Shown: positions 39,906 to 48,941 of the stretch, in pieces
Layout: each line of letters begins with the position of its first letter
Position numbering within the stretch: position 1 is the first letter of the stretch
Source of the DNA: Sodalis sp. dw_96
Lineage (GTDB): Bacteria; Pseudomonadota; Gammaproteobacteria; Enterobacterales; Enterobacteriaceae
NCBI RefSeq assembly: GCF_018449575.1
Contig: NZ_JAAVUT010000007.1
Coordinates: 124,001 to 188,000 of the forward strand
Reading direction: 5' to 3'
DNA: 64,000 nt
Translations under genes and position numbers: made by a program
Notes under the pieces: model-generated
Seen by the model: only the letters and a program-made list of their open reading frames with translations
Told to the model about the DNA's origin: nothing
Database searches by the model: none

Positions 39906-40784
39906 ATGCCGCAACCCGATTTGTTACCAAAAGAAGCCTGGTGCGAGACGCTGCACGATAGCTTCGGCCAGCGTTTTGACGTAGATAAAATTCTGTTTCG
40001 GGAAAAGACCGAGCATCAGGACCTGATAATCTTCGAAAACGCCGCTTTCGGCCGGATCATGGCATTGGACGGCGTGGTGCAAACCACCGAGCGCGATGAA
40101 TTCATTTACCATGAAATGATGGCTCATGTGCCCCTGTTGGCGCACGGCCAGGCCGAAAAGGTCCTGATCATCGGCGGCGGCGACGGCGCCATGCTGCGGG
40201 AAGTGTGCCGGCATTCCCAGGTAAAACACATCACCATGGTTGAAATCGACGCCGGGGTGGTGCAATTCTGCCGTCAATATTTACCCCAACACAACGCCGG
40301 CTCCTTTGACGATCCGCGTTTTCATCTGGTCATCGACGACGGCGTTAACTTCGTCACCCGCGGCCAAGAAAAATTCGATGTCATCATTTCCGACTGCACC
40401 GATCCCATCGGTCCGGGTTCCAGTCTGTTCACCTCGGCGTTTTATCAGGGCTGCGCTCGCTGCCTCAATAACGGCGGCATTGTTGTCGCGCAAAACGGCG
40501 TCTGTTTTCTACAACAGGACGAAGCGGTGGACAGTTATCGCAAACTCGGCGGCTATTTTGCAGATGTGGGATTTTACCAGGCGGCGGTACCTACCTATTA
40601 CGGCGGCATCATGACCTTTGCCTGGGCCAGCCAGAATCCGGCGCTGCGCCACTGTGATATCGCCACTTTGCGGGCGCGGGCCGAAACGGCCGGGTTGGTT
40701 TGCCGCTACTATAATCCGGCGATTCATGTCGGCAGCTTCGCCCTGCCACAATACATACTGAATGCGTTATCAGCGTCCGTCTGA
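39906..40784 (+). CDS. speE: Spermidine synthase
   Basis: Transfers aminopropyl from decarboxylated S-adenosylmethionine to putrescine. From the ATG at 39906 it has 292 residues (E. coli 288). The frame is open up to 39819 without homology, and GAGGA lies 11 nt before the chosen ATG. Motifs are [14 protein letters not shown] (near 81), [17 protein letters not shown] (near 52) and [16 protein letters not shown] (near 154). speD follows 28 bp downstream. Confidence 0.96.
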   Translation: MPQPDLLPKEAWCETLHDSFGQRFDVDKILFREKTEHQDLIIFENAAFGRIMALDGVVQTTERDEFIYHEMMAHVPLLAHGQAEKVLIIGGGDGAMLREVCRHSQVKHITMVEIDAGVVQFCRQYLPQHNAGSFDDPRFHLVIDDGVNFVTRGQEKFDVIISDCTDPIGPGSSLFTSAFYQGCARCLNNGGIVVAQNGVCFLQQDEAVDSYRKLGGYFADVGFYQAAVPTYYGGIMTFAWASQNPALRHCDIATLRARAETAGLVCRYYNPAIHVGSFALPQYILNALSASV

Positions 40785-40812
40785 GACGGCATCCATAAGG
40801 AGGTGAATCCAA

Positions 40813-41607
40813 TTGCAGAAGTTAAAACTACACGGCTTTAACAATTTGACCAAGAGCCTGGGTTTTTGTATTTACGATATCTGTTATGCCAAGACCGCCG
40901 ACGACCGCGACGGTTATATCGCTTACATTGACGAACGATATAACGCCAATCGTTTAACGGAAATCCTGAGCGAAACCTGCGCCATGATCGGCGCCAGTAT
41001 TCTCAACGTGGCGCGCCAGGACTACGAGCCACAGGGCGCCAGCGTGACGATCCTGGTGAGTGAAGAGCCGGTGGACCCCCTCAGTATCGATCAATCCGAA
41101 CACCCCGGGCCGTTATCAAAATCGGTGGTGGCGCATCTTGATAAAAGCCACATCTGCGTCCATACCTATCCGGAAAGCCATCCGGAGGGCGGTTTATGCA
41201 CCTTCCGCGCCGATATCGAGGTTTCCACCTGCGGCGTGATTTCACCGCTGAAGGCGCTGAATTACCTGATACACAAGCTGGAATCGGATATCGTGACCAT
41301 CGATTACCGGGTGCGGGGTTTTACCCGCGACGTCTACGGCATCAAACACTATATCGACCATGAGATCAGTTCCATCCAGAACTTCCTGTCCAAAGATATG
41401 AAAGCGCTCTATCACATGATGGACGTGAATATCTACCAAGAGAATATTTTTCATACCAAGATGATGCTCAAGGATTTCGATCTCAAGCATTATCTGTTCA
41501 ACGCCACCCCGGCCGATCTCAGTCCGGACGAGCGTAAAACCATCACTCAACTGTTATATAAAGAGATGCGGGAAATCTATTACGGCCGGAATTTACCGGT
41601 CATGTAA
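40813..41607 (+). CDS. speD: S-adenosylmethionine decarboxylase proenzyme, UUG start
   Basis: Supplies decarboxylated S-adenosylmethionine to SpeE. It has 264 residues, as in E. coli. The start is a TTG (40813) preceded by AAGGAGGTGA, a near-perfect ribosome site that may offset the weak codon. The self-cleavage Lys-Ser pair giving the pyruvoyl group is in [20 protein letters not shown] (near 109-128). It forms an operon with speE. Confidence 0.97.
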   Translation: MQKLKLHGFNNLTKSLGFCIYDICYAKTADDRDGYIAYIDERYNANRLTEILSETCAMIGASILNVARQDYEPQGASVTILVSEEPVDPLSIDQSEHPGPLSKSVVAHLDKSHICVHTYPESHPEGGLCTFRADIEVSTCGVISPLKALNYLIHKLESDIVTIDYRVRGFTRDVYGIKHYIDHEISSIQNFLSKDMKALYHMMDVNIYQENIFHTKMMLKDFDLKHYLFNATPADLSPDERKTITQLLYKEMREIYYGRNLPVM

Positions 41608-41610
41608 TTA

Positions 41611-41674
41611 ACCGGATGCGCGCCAACCGCCGTGGAGCAATGCGGCGGCGTTCATCGAATCGAAAGCATCCGGT
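41611..41674. terminator. Long hairpin between speD and yacL
   Basis: ACCGGATGC and GCATCCGGT form a perfect 9-bp outer stem, with CGCCG/CGGCG pairing inside. It lies between the convergent ends of speD and yacL. No T-run follows on either side, so the terminator call is tentative. Confidence 0.4.
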
Positions 41675-41782
41675 ACGGCCTTCTTAAGCACGCTCGATTC
41701 AAGTTGGGTAATGACAGGCAAGCAATCTTGGCCAATATTCGGCATCCTTGCCTTTGTGCGGGATGAAACAAGGCTGCCGTTT

Positions 41783-42145
41783 TTATGACTGGCGGAAGAA
41801 ATCGCGGTACTGGGTTAACACCTGCAAAAAATCGTCGGAGCCACACAGCGACAGGCTCTCTTCGTCATAGTAATTCATGCCCTCTTCCAGCTCCTCGCTG
41901 ACAAAGGTGAGTTCATTGGCGCGTATCATCACCTCTTCGCCATCGGTCCAGAGTGTGTACTCGTGACCCTCACATTGCCAACTGCGTTCAGTGCCGGCGA
42001 GCTGGCGTATCTGGGCTTCCACCTGATCAAGCAGGACGAAATCGCCTTTGACTTCCTCATTCAGCCAATGACCGATGGCCTCGTGCCCCATTGAGAACGT
42101 GACCTTTACCTGCCCGGTGATATCGCGCAAAAATTCATAATCCAT
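41783..42145 (-). CDS. yacL: UPF0231 family protein YacL
   Basis: Cytosolic protein of unknown function. From the ATG at 42145 it has 120 residues, exactly the length of E. coli YacL, and starts [36 protein letters not shown] (near 87) is the conserved block. The protein is acidic. In E. coli it lies next to acnB; here 15 kb of foreign-looking DNA separates them. Confidence 0.94.
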   Translation of the reverse strand: MDYEFLRDITGQVKVTFSMGHEAIGHWLNEEVKGDFVLLDQVEAQIRQLAGTERSWQCEGHEYTLWTDGEEVMIRANELTFVSEELEEGMNYYDEESLSLCGSDDFLQVLTQYRDFFRQS

Positions 42146-42403
42146 TATCTTTCCCGCCTGCTGAAAGTGACCCGCCTTAAGATAGAATTTTAACCGGTCC
42201 ACCATAAGAAAGCGTTAACTGAATGGGATTTCATAAAAATATATATTTCCGTATAAAATCAAGCAGAATTTGTTGGCGTTTAGAGCAATCTCGTCTTGCT
42301 GTTTAACAATGCATTAACTGAGACATAAACTGGCGAGGAGTGCGAATGACCATCACCTGATTACTTGCAATTGTTTGATGTGTTGAAAACATTAAACTCT
42401 AGT

Positions 42404-42424
42404 GGCTATTCCTCTTGAATAGCC
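42404..42424 (-). terminator. Hairpin at the end of ANK-1
   Basis: GGCTATTC and GAATAGCC form an 8-bp stem with a 5-nt loop that spans the ANK-1 stop codon. It has no T-run. The rest of 42146-42403 is AT-rich and shows no gene. Confidence 0.35.
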
Positions 42425-43539
42425 TCCTCGCAGCGGCTTTTATTCGCCCCATGGTCGCACAATAATTTAATCATGGACTTATCGGAGCGGGACAAAGCAA
42501 GGGAAAGCGCGGTAGTGTCGTTTGGCCCGCTGTAGTTAACATTGGCACCTCTTTCAAGCAGGTATTTGGCCATCTCAACATGCCGGCAGTCCACAGCACG
42601 CATTAATGCCGTCCATTGCTTGCCATCCAATACGTTTATATCAGTATGATAAGATAAAAGTTGATTAAGAGCCTGTACATTTCCGCTGCCGGCTGCAAGG
42701 ATCACTGGCGCTAAACCACCTTTACCTGGTGCCTGCATATTAACGCCCGCCATCATAATCAAGGCCCTGAGAACCTCTTCGCTCGCGCCATTATTTATAG
42801 CGATAGTGAGCGCTGTGTTGCCTTCATCGTTTTCAACATTAGGCTGTAGGTCTCTCTTTTTTGAAAGATTTATAATCAGCCCGGCATCGTTGTTGATAAC
42901 AGCAAGCATTAAGGGGGTCAATGACTTTGCCCCGGCCTTATTCATATCGGCGCCAGCGTTGAGCAGAATGTCGATTGCGGTGGATGCATGAGCTCTGATG
43001 GCCAATGTCAATGCCGTATTGCCTTCCTTATCCCGGTCATTAAGTTGATGACCCTGCTGAATCAGTTGAGAAAGTTGCTGGGAATTATTCAATATGGCCG
43101 CCACCATTAATGCGCTTCGAAGAGACCCATCTAGGGAATTAATACTCGCCTTATTAGCAATAACGTTATTAAGAATATTAGTATTCAAGATAATTTTAGT
43201 CTCAGGAATTTCAGTGAATAAATCTATGACTCTAAGCGGGCATGCTATGCTGATATTGTAACTTCTTTTTTTACGGTTGAGATCGTACTGTTTTGAAAAA
43301 ACGATATCATCATTTATGTTTAGCCTCCCCTGCTCTAATTCCCCCTCACTCTTAACGATTTCTTCTTTGATATTTTTAGGTAAAATAGCGGTAATCTGCA
43401 CTAAAAAAGACACGGTGTTAGAAGCATTATTAATTTTTAATGGGAAGTCAGAATTAATCACTCCAAATTGATTATAAAACGAATTGGTTGGAGTATAATT
43501 TGAATTTAATTGAATATTATATTGAATCGAAGGCAGCAT
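42406..43539 (-). CDS. Ankyrin-repeat protein ANK-1
   Basis: Function unknown. It has 377 residues and no signal peptide. Residues 1-135 share blocks with the other island ANK proteins, mainly LNINDDIVFSKQYDLNRKKRS (about 74-94), with a furin-like RKKR. About seven ankyrin units follow (139-370), for example EGNTALTLAI, SLTPLMLAVINN, QWTALMRAVDC and YLLERGANVNYSG. It ends soon after the repeats and lacks the C-terminal tail of ANK-3, -4 and -5. The ATG at 43539 follows AGGAGAG. Ankyrin arrays bind proteins; a host target is inference. Confidence 0.85.
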   Translation of the reverse strand: MLPSIQYNIQLNSNYTPTNSFYNQFGVINSDFPLKINNASNTVSFLVQITAILPKNIKEEIVKSEGELEQGRLNINDDIVFSKQYDLNRKKRSYNISIACPLRVIDLFTEIPETKIILNTNILNNVIANKASINSLDGSLRSALMVAAILNNSQQLSQLIQQGHQLNDRDKEGNTALTLAIRAHASTAIDILLNAGADMNKAGAKSLTPLMLAVINNDAGLIINLSKKRDLQPNVENDEGNTALTIAINNGASEEVLRALIMMAGVNMQAPGKGGLAPVILAAGSGNVQALNQLLSYHTDINVLDGKQWTALMRAVDCRHVEMAKYLLERGANVNYSGPNDTTALSLALSRSDKSMIKLLCDHGANKSRCEEAIQEE

Positions 43540-43909
43540 AATCTCTCCTGAAAAAAAAGATTGGATTTAAAAAAATAGTCTGACCGGTTAATTTAAACTC
43601 TATATTACCCAGAACAATACTGAAATAAAAATCATCATAGAAAAGCGTATCCGTTTATATTCAAACTCAATTAAAATGAGTTAAAATTGTGTCAATTATT
43701 TAAGTTTTATTTAACACACAAAAACTCCTTAACGTCGACACTTATTTATATGGAGCAGCAAAGAGGATACCGCTTTATTAAATATGAGGCATCCTCACAA
43801 TAAAAAAGAATGTACCTCAGTCCGATTTTTTCAATCTGATCAATCATTACTTCCTGCGAATCAACTACCGGACTGAGTCTTACTTACTTTCTCTAATGAG
43901 CGAGGGGCG
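43540..43909. other. AT-rich gap between ANK-1 and ANK-2
   Basis: 370 bp without a convincing gene. It contains the 9-bp inverted repeat CTCAGTCCG (43816-43824) and CGGACTGAG (43869-43877) around a 44-nt loop, possibly the end of ANK-2 transcription. Confidence 0.4.
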
Positions 43910-44644
43910 TTAAACACGCGGTTGCTGAGGCATAAATTGCCGTAGGGTATTAAAAATCATCATTGTGACGGCAGTCAGAATCGTCGGCAGCCAGATCCAC
44001 CGCAGAGCAGGTTCGGTTACGATGGTATAGGTATAAACATTATCATCGTCCACTGGGAGAATGTCTTGATCTCTCGTAATATCGTACGGTGTCAAAGTTG
44101 GTAACAGCGCACCACTTGCCGATACATTATCTTTTAATACTGGCTCAGCTTCTGCTGGTGCTTTCGCGGGAATGGTGGTTGCTTCAATGTTTTTCATTGT
44201 TGTAAGCAACTCCGTTACCGGCGTTGAAGGTTCACGGGTCACTGAAATTTCCCCATTTTGTTTTAAGTTTTGCGATTGAACTGCTCCTTTAACGTCGATT
44301 TTGCTTTCAGAAACATGAGGAATTGATTGTTCATTTTTTAACAGCGGCGGTAACATCCCATCATTACCTCGTTTTATACGAATACCTTTGTATTGTTTTG
44401 CGTAGACAATATTATCATTGATTTTTAACTCACCTTGCTTGAGCTTCTTCTCATTTATTTTAATTTCTCTCTGTATTATTTTAGGAAAATAACCGGTACC
44501 AATCGCTGACCTAGATGCGATATCAATTGCATTTTTAACCTGTCTTGTTAGAGCGAAATTATTCAATTTATTTTTAAGCAATGGTGTGTAATTCGAGGTA
44601 GTATCTAAATGAAACGGTGCATTGGTATGAATCATGTCGAGCAT
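43910..44644 (-). CDS. ANK-2, ankyrin-less relative with C-terminal membrane segment
   Basis: It has 244 residues. The block KLKQGELKINDNIVYAKQYK followed by GIRIKRG matches ANK-1 (LEQGRLNINDDIVFSKQYD...RKKRS), but no ankyrin unit follows. A Pro/Thr/Glu-rich linker (about 110-205) leads to a single hydrophobic helix (LPTILTAVTMMIFNTL, about 217-234) and a short tail (RQFMPQQPRV). The layout suggests a tail-anchored membrane protein, or an ANK gene that lost its repeats by internal deletion. The ATG at 44644 follows TTAGGAAA. It is divergent from BIG-1. No function is known. Confidence 0.75.
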   Translation of the reverse strand: MLDMIHTNAPFHLDTTSNYTPLLKNKLNNFALTRQVKNAIDIASRSAIGTGYFPKIIQREIKINEKKLKQGELKINDNIVYAKQYKGIRIKRGNDGMLPPLLKNEQSIPHVSESKIDVKGAVQSQNLKQNGEISVTREPSTPVTELLTTMKNIEATTIPAKAPAEAEPVLKDNVSASGALLPTLTPYDITRDQDILPVDDDNVYTYTIVTEPALRWIWLPTILTAVTMMIFNTLRQFMPQQPRV

Positions 44645-44950
44645 ATTTTTTCCTAAAAATGAATGGATAAAAGAGTGAATAGCCTTATAGACTGGGTTGA
44701 ATCATACACAGGGCCTTGAAGCAATATACAAAAATCTTGGAAAAAATGAGTTCGCGTTTATTTTACTGAATGCAGATTAAATAATATAGTAAAAATATAC
44801 ACTAAATTCAAATCGCATTATAAAATTAAAAAATAATAAAAAAAGATTAGCATTTTATCTTACTTATTTTTTATTTGTTAAAAATATCTCTGGCTCCCTT
44901 CGCTTAGAAAAAGTAAAGTTTAACTGCATTCAATTACTAAGGAGCACAAC
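44645..44950. other. AT-rich divergent region between ANK-2 and BIG-1
   Basis: 306 bp, very AT-rich, without a gene. Near its right end is the element shared with the BIG-2 upstream region. Confidence 0.6.
44884..44918 (+). promoter_or_regulatory. Conserved element upstream of BIG-1
   Basis: ATATCTCTGGCTCC, then GCT, then AAAAAGTAA. The same element precedes BIG-2 (GATAGCTCTGGCTCC...GCT...AAAAAGTAA). In both cases it ends 30-32 nt before the ATG. It may contain the promoter or an operator, or simply reflect the recent duplication. Confidence 0.5.
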
Positions 44951-47900
44951 ATGCGTATTTCACCCCATAAAACTGAAGGGAAAATAATTGAAAAGGATTT
45001 ATTAAGCAACTCAACAAGCTGGCAGGAATATCATGAAGCTAAACATTTGTTTCGCACATTAAAATCCGTAAGAATGCAGGAAAATACAGAATTAGAAAGA
45101 CCGGTGGCGCCGGGAAAGGCCACTTACAAAAATCTTGCCACACGGCTGTTGCTTGCCACGAGTTACTCACCGATAGCATCAATGGCAGGTAATATTACCG
45201 CGCAAAGACATTATAGCCGTGACATTAGCTTCCAATCAATCGACGGAGGATTTTTCTCGGAAAATGGTGGTCCATTGGCTTACCAAGGCGCTGGTGCCGC
45301 CGCTTTACCCAATAAAACCGTTGATTCATTCCTACGCAATAGCGCAATAGCAGGCAAGAATAAGGCTCGACGAGTGGTTAGAAGCGCTGAAGAAAACGAA
45401 TCCCCTTATCTCCCACCCACTGCTTCAGCCTTTAAAAGCTTGACCTCATACCTCATACATAACTCTTTGATAAAAAGAGAAAGTATAGAAACCCCCCTTG
45501 CTGTGATTAATGCTTTGAGAACTGCTTCGATAAATGATAAAGGTTTGGAAAAAATCGCTAAACATTTACTAAGATTTTCCGGTCTGTTTGGGAGTAAAAA
45601 GAATGAAAAACTCACTACTGCTCACCAACAAAAGATCCTGACAGCTTGGATTAGTTCATATATGTTTAACATGAGGACGGAAAGATTTTTGGTTGAAAAA
45701 TTTATCGAATTATCTAAGAAAAAATTTCTCGAAAAAGATGTGTCGCTACGCAACTTTATTTTTTATCTTTCGCACATCGTGAAAGAAAAAATCATGGAAA
45801 GTCCTAATTTTATCCACGATACGAATTCAATTACAACCTATAATTTTATCATACACAGTGTTTTATACCCAATAATGCCGACGTTACTTTATGCACATAT
45901 TGATGAATTAGTGGTAAAATATCCAACGGGTTCATTAGAATGGGGTTATTTACATGCTGGATTGAGTTTTGCCATGAGTATAAATCTGCTCCATTTCCAA
46001 ATCCCAACAAAAGAACTTCCATCGCTAGGCATAATGCTAGAATCCATGCTTAGAGAGGGATTAGCGGATCTTTCTTTGGTCAGATTTTTTGTGATGCCTG
46101 CTATGCTTTATTATGTAAAAAAAAGATTAGATAAAGGCATGGACGTGAATATCGATGATATTATTGGGCAGAAAGGAGTAAGAGAGTCTGTATTTAAAGA
46201 ATACTTTTCTGCCTGCGATGAATTTAACGCCATTAAAGATCCGATAATATATTTATCTCAAGCCCTGCAATCGTTTCATTCCCGATCAGCGATGGCGGAA
46301 AAGTTAATAAATATCAATTGCAAATTGCAGATCAAACCAAAGCTACCCTATTTTGACACCTATCAATATAATAATTACGAAGAAAAATGTTCAGATAATT
46401 CAAATAATACAACGGATAAATTTCAGCCACATCTCAATTTGGAAACATTATTTATAAAACAAAATACCGACATAGTCGACACCTTTTTAAATATTGATAG
46501 AGCTGTTATTTATGATTCTCTTACCGGCATCGATATAAACGAAGTTGATTTCCTGTCTCTGTCAAAAATCATATTGCTTAGGGTCGTTTTCGAACCTCGA
46601 GTTGCTCCTCAATCACCATTAGCTCATTTTAGCAAAGGGTATGATAATTTAGCCATCAAAGAAAATGTCAATGTATTTTTAGCAAAACAAGGTAATTCCA
46701 GCAGGGTTTATGCATTAATCAAAGAAAAAGGGGAATATCGTTTTAATCGCATTGACGATCATTTGTCACTCTATTTTCAACTTATGAAATATTTTAGGCC
46801 TACTTTTGAGGAACAAGGTAATATCAAATTAAAATTGTTTGATGCTAGGGTAAAACCTCTGAAGGAGGTCAATGACTCGCTTACCATGTTAGCAAATAGC
46901 GTGGCCCAAATACATCGCGACAAATTACTTAATCACCTCAATGCCCGCGATGATGCAAACACAGTGGATGAGACGGCTAGTGAACTTTTCTCATCCTTTA
47001 TACCTTTTTATAATTGTAACCCCCAGGTACATTGGACAAAAGATGGCAACCCTCAAACGACCTGTTACCTTAACATTGCGGGGCTGTCTCCCATTGCTGC
47101 CAAGGGGTCCAACAAGATCAATCCGGTCTCGATAAATAAGAATAATACAGTGAAAGCATCTGATGAGGTGGCAAGCGGTTTAGCCGCCAGGGAATCTCTT
47201 AGGGCAGCAATAGAAAACGGTACACTCACCCTGCACAGATTTGCGGTTTTGCCAGCTGGGGTTATCAATTCTCTGGCTATGAGTAAATTAAGCATTGAAT
47301 TTTTTCGCGTATTTGATCCGGGACTGGAAATAATCGGTCATTTAAGCGGTTCAATTTTAAAACAGGTTACCGATAGTATAACCATAGTTAGACGGGTTCA
47401 TCCCATACTGGACAATATTCTGGAGGAGTTGAAAGGAAAAAACATCAAGCCCCATTTCAACCCGCCTGCCCATTATATAATGGCGCACCTGCCTGCCTTG
47501 GGATTGGAGATACCTGTGGTTAAACTTGGCGGCGATACCCTCCACGGTAAAGAAATCTATCTACGAATAAATCCCGAAAATAATGACATATTCAGCCGAA
47601 AATATTTGATGGACGCGGATAAAACACTGATTCCTATTCCCATTCCGCAAGGGAAAGGACTGCGAAACTTACGTCCTCAAGGCCTGGGGGGAGCAGGAGA
47701 AAGAGTGATGTTAGAAAACTGGTTTTTGCACAAGCGCGACATTTTCTGGAAAAAAGATTATTCCGATCTTGAAATTGTACTGCCGACCGATTATGACCAT
47801 TGTAAAATCGAACACTCAAATAACTCATATGATGCAACGGTTAAAAACCTTGAACAACCCGAGACGACTGAGAAATATTTGCCACCGCAATTTTCCATCG

Positions 47901-48649
47901 GCCCACGCGACGAGCGAGTTAGTGAAAAAAAAATCTGTCCCGAATATGGCATTTCATCACCTAGTGAAGCAATAGATCTTGATGAATATGCTAAAGCCTA
48001 TGCAAAGTTAAACAATAGGCAGAAAGAAGTGATACACAGGTGGACCTTGACGGATAGTGATGTAGGATTAAACTGGAAACTAATGGTAGGGGAAACATTA
48101 AATCCCGAAGAACAGGAAATTTACGATAGCCTATTGAAATTATCCCAAGCCGATTTTTCTCGACAGCGTGGGAGTTATTTTCATACCGCTGAATACGAAA
48201 ATAGTCATTGCGCGTGGTTTTGTAATATCCGTGAGGGGGATATTGTTACCAATTATCCGCAGTTTATGATTACGACAGCTTACAACAACTTCGCTCGAAG
48301 TTGCGTAAAGCAGGCTACAGAAAATTCTAAACGCAAGAGACCTTATAGCTCTATTACCTACCGTATTGATAATGCGAATAAATGCACTCCGATTTTACCT
48401 CTGAACTTCAGTGACGTGAAATCTCCTACAGATTATTTCTATCCTCCTCAATCTTATTTCCTCGTTAAAGGTGTCAATGGGGCTTCAGAAGAAATAGAAA
48501 CCACTTTCCGAAAGTGGAGCGTGGGCGTTGTATTGGAGGAGTTGACAGAAATACCTTATAGCGCCAAAAATCTATTTACAGGTGATACCTATATATATAA
48601 TTCATCCAGGAGATACTATACGTATAATAATTTATATATTTTAGAATAG
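44951..48649 (+). CDS. BIG-1, large toxin-like protein with ART-like C-terminus
   Basis: Unrecognised 1232-residue protein. Residues 19-41 (SNSTSWQEYHEAKHLF, LKSVR) are shared with BIG-2. A hydrophobic patch (about 61-81) and a Gly/Ala stretch precede RRVVRSAE (140-147) and YLPP. The body has YPTGSLEWGYLHAGL (near 323), VYALIKEKGEYRFNR (near 578) and KEIYLRINPENNDIFSRKY (near 865). Residues 915-1232 are absent from BIG-2. There, RQRGS (1071), EGDIV, PQFMITTA (1103-1110) and DYFYPPQSYFLVKGV (near 1161) follow the order of ADP-ribosyltransferase motifs, although the usual catalytic Glu is Asp or missing. The ATG at 44951 follows AAGGAG. The toxin role is inference. Confidence 0.8.
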   Translation: MRISPHKTEGKIIEKDLLSNSTSWQEYHEAKHLFRTLKSVRMQENTELERPVAPGKATYKNLATRLLLATSYSPIASMAGNITAQRHYSRDISFQSIDGGFFSENGGPLAYQGAGAAALPNKTVDSFLRNSAIAGKNKARRVVRSAEENESPYLPPTASAFKSLTSYLIHNSLIKRESIETPLAVINALRTASINDKGLEKIAKHLLRFSGLFGSKKNEKLTTAHQQKILTAWISSYMFNMRTERFLVEKFIELSKKKFLEKDVSLRNFIFYLSHIVKEKIMESPNFIHDTNSITTYNFIIHSVLYPIMPTLLYAHIDELVVKYPTGSLEWGYLHAGLSFAMSINLLHFQIPTKELPSLGIMLESMLREGLADLSLVRFFVMPAMLYYVKKRLDKGMDVNIDDIIGQKGVRESVFKEYFSACDEFNAIKDPIIYLSQALQSFHSRSAMAEKLININCKLQIKPKLPYFDTYQYNNYEEKCSDNSNNTTDKFQPHLNLETLFIKQNTDIVDTFLNIDRAVIYDSLTGIDINEVDFLSLSKIILLRVVFEPRVAPQSPLAHFSKGYDNLAIKENVNVFLAKQGNSSRVYALIKEKGEYRFNRIDDHLSLYFQLMKYFRPTFEEQGNIKLKLFDARVKPLKEVNDSLTMLANSVAQIHRDKLLNHLNARDDANTVDETASELFSSFIPFYNCNPQVHWTKDGNPQTTCYLNIAGLSPIAAKGSNKINPVSINKNNTVKASDEVASGLAARESLRAAIENGTLTLHRFAVLPAGVINSLAMSKLSIEFFRVFDPGLEIIGHLSGSILKQVTDSITIVRRVHPILDNILEELKGKNIKPHFNPPAHYIMAHLPALGLEIPVVKLGGDTLHGKEIYLRINPENNDIFSRKYLMDADKTLIPIPIPQGKGLRNLRPQGLGGAGERVMLENWFLHKRDIFWKKDYSDLEIVLPTDYDHCKIEHSNNSYDATVKNLEQPETTEKYLPPQFSIGPRDERVSEKKICPEYGISSPSEAIDLDEYAKAYAKLNNRQKEVIHRWTLTDSDVGLNWKLMVGETLNPEEQEIYDSLLKLSQADFSRQRGSYFHTAEYENSHCAWFCNIREGDIVTNYPQFMITTAYNNFARSCVKQATENSKRKRPYSSITYRIDNANKCTPILPLNFSDVKSPTDYFYPPQSYFLVKGVNGASEEIETTFRKWSVGVVLEELTEIPYSAKNLFTGDTYIYNSSRRYYTYNNLYILE

Positions 48650-48875
48650 AAAATGCACGCAGCTCAAAGTGTATGGATCCTCAGGAGGCTAATACATACG
48701 GGTTCACTTCGTTTTTTATAGGATCGCGATAAATATTTTCATTCATGTTAAAAACACGCCTTGATCAAAAAACTATTATTGTGACGATAATTTCGATTAT
48801 TCTTCCAAATACAAAACTCATGGGAGGAATAAAATGTAAATTGATTTTTTCATGACCTATTCAATATTCATTGAA

Positions 48876-48912
48876 GATAGCTCTGGCTCCTCCAGCTAAA
48901 AAAAAGTAATGT
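48876..48912 (+). promoter_or_regulatory. Conserved element upstream of BIG-2
   Basis: GATAGCTCTGGCTCC, then AGCT, then AAAAAGTAATG; the partner of the element at 44884-44918. It ends 30 nt before the BIG-2 ATG. The rest of the BIG-1/BIG-2 gap (48650-48875) shows no gene. Confidence 0.5.
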
Positions 48913-48941
48913 GAAATACCTTCTTTATGGAGAAAATTTAA

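Noticed and set aside
44884-44910. Sigma-54 promoter before BIG-1
   Set aside because: GG and GC are separated by 8 nt here and in the BIG-2 copy, whereas sigma-54 sites need 10.
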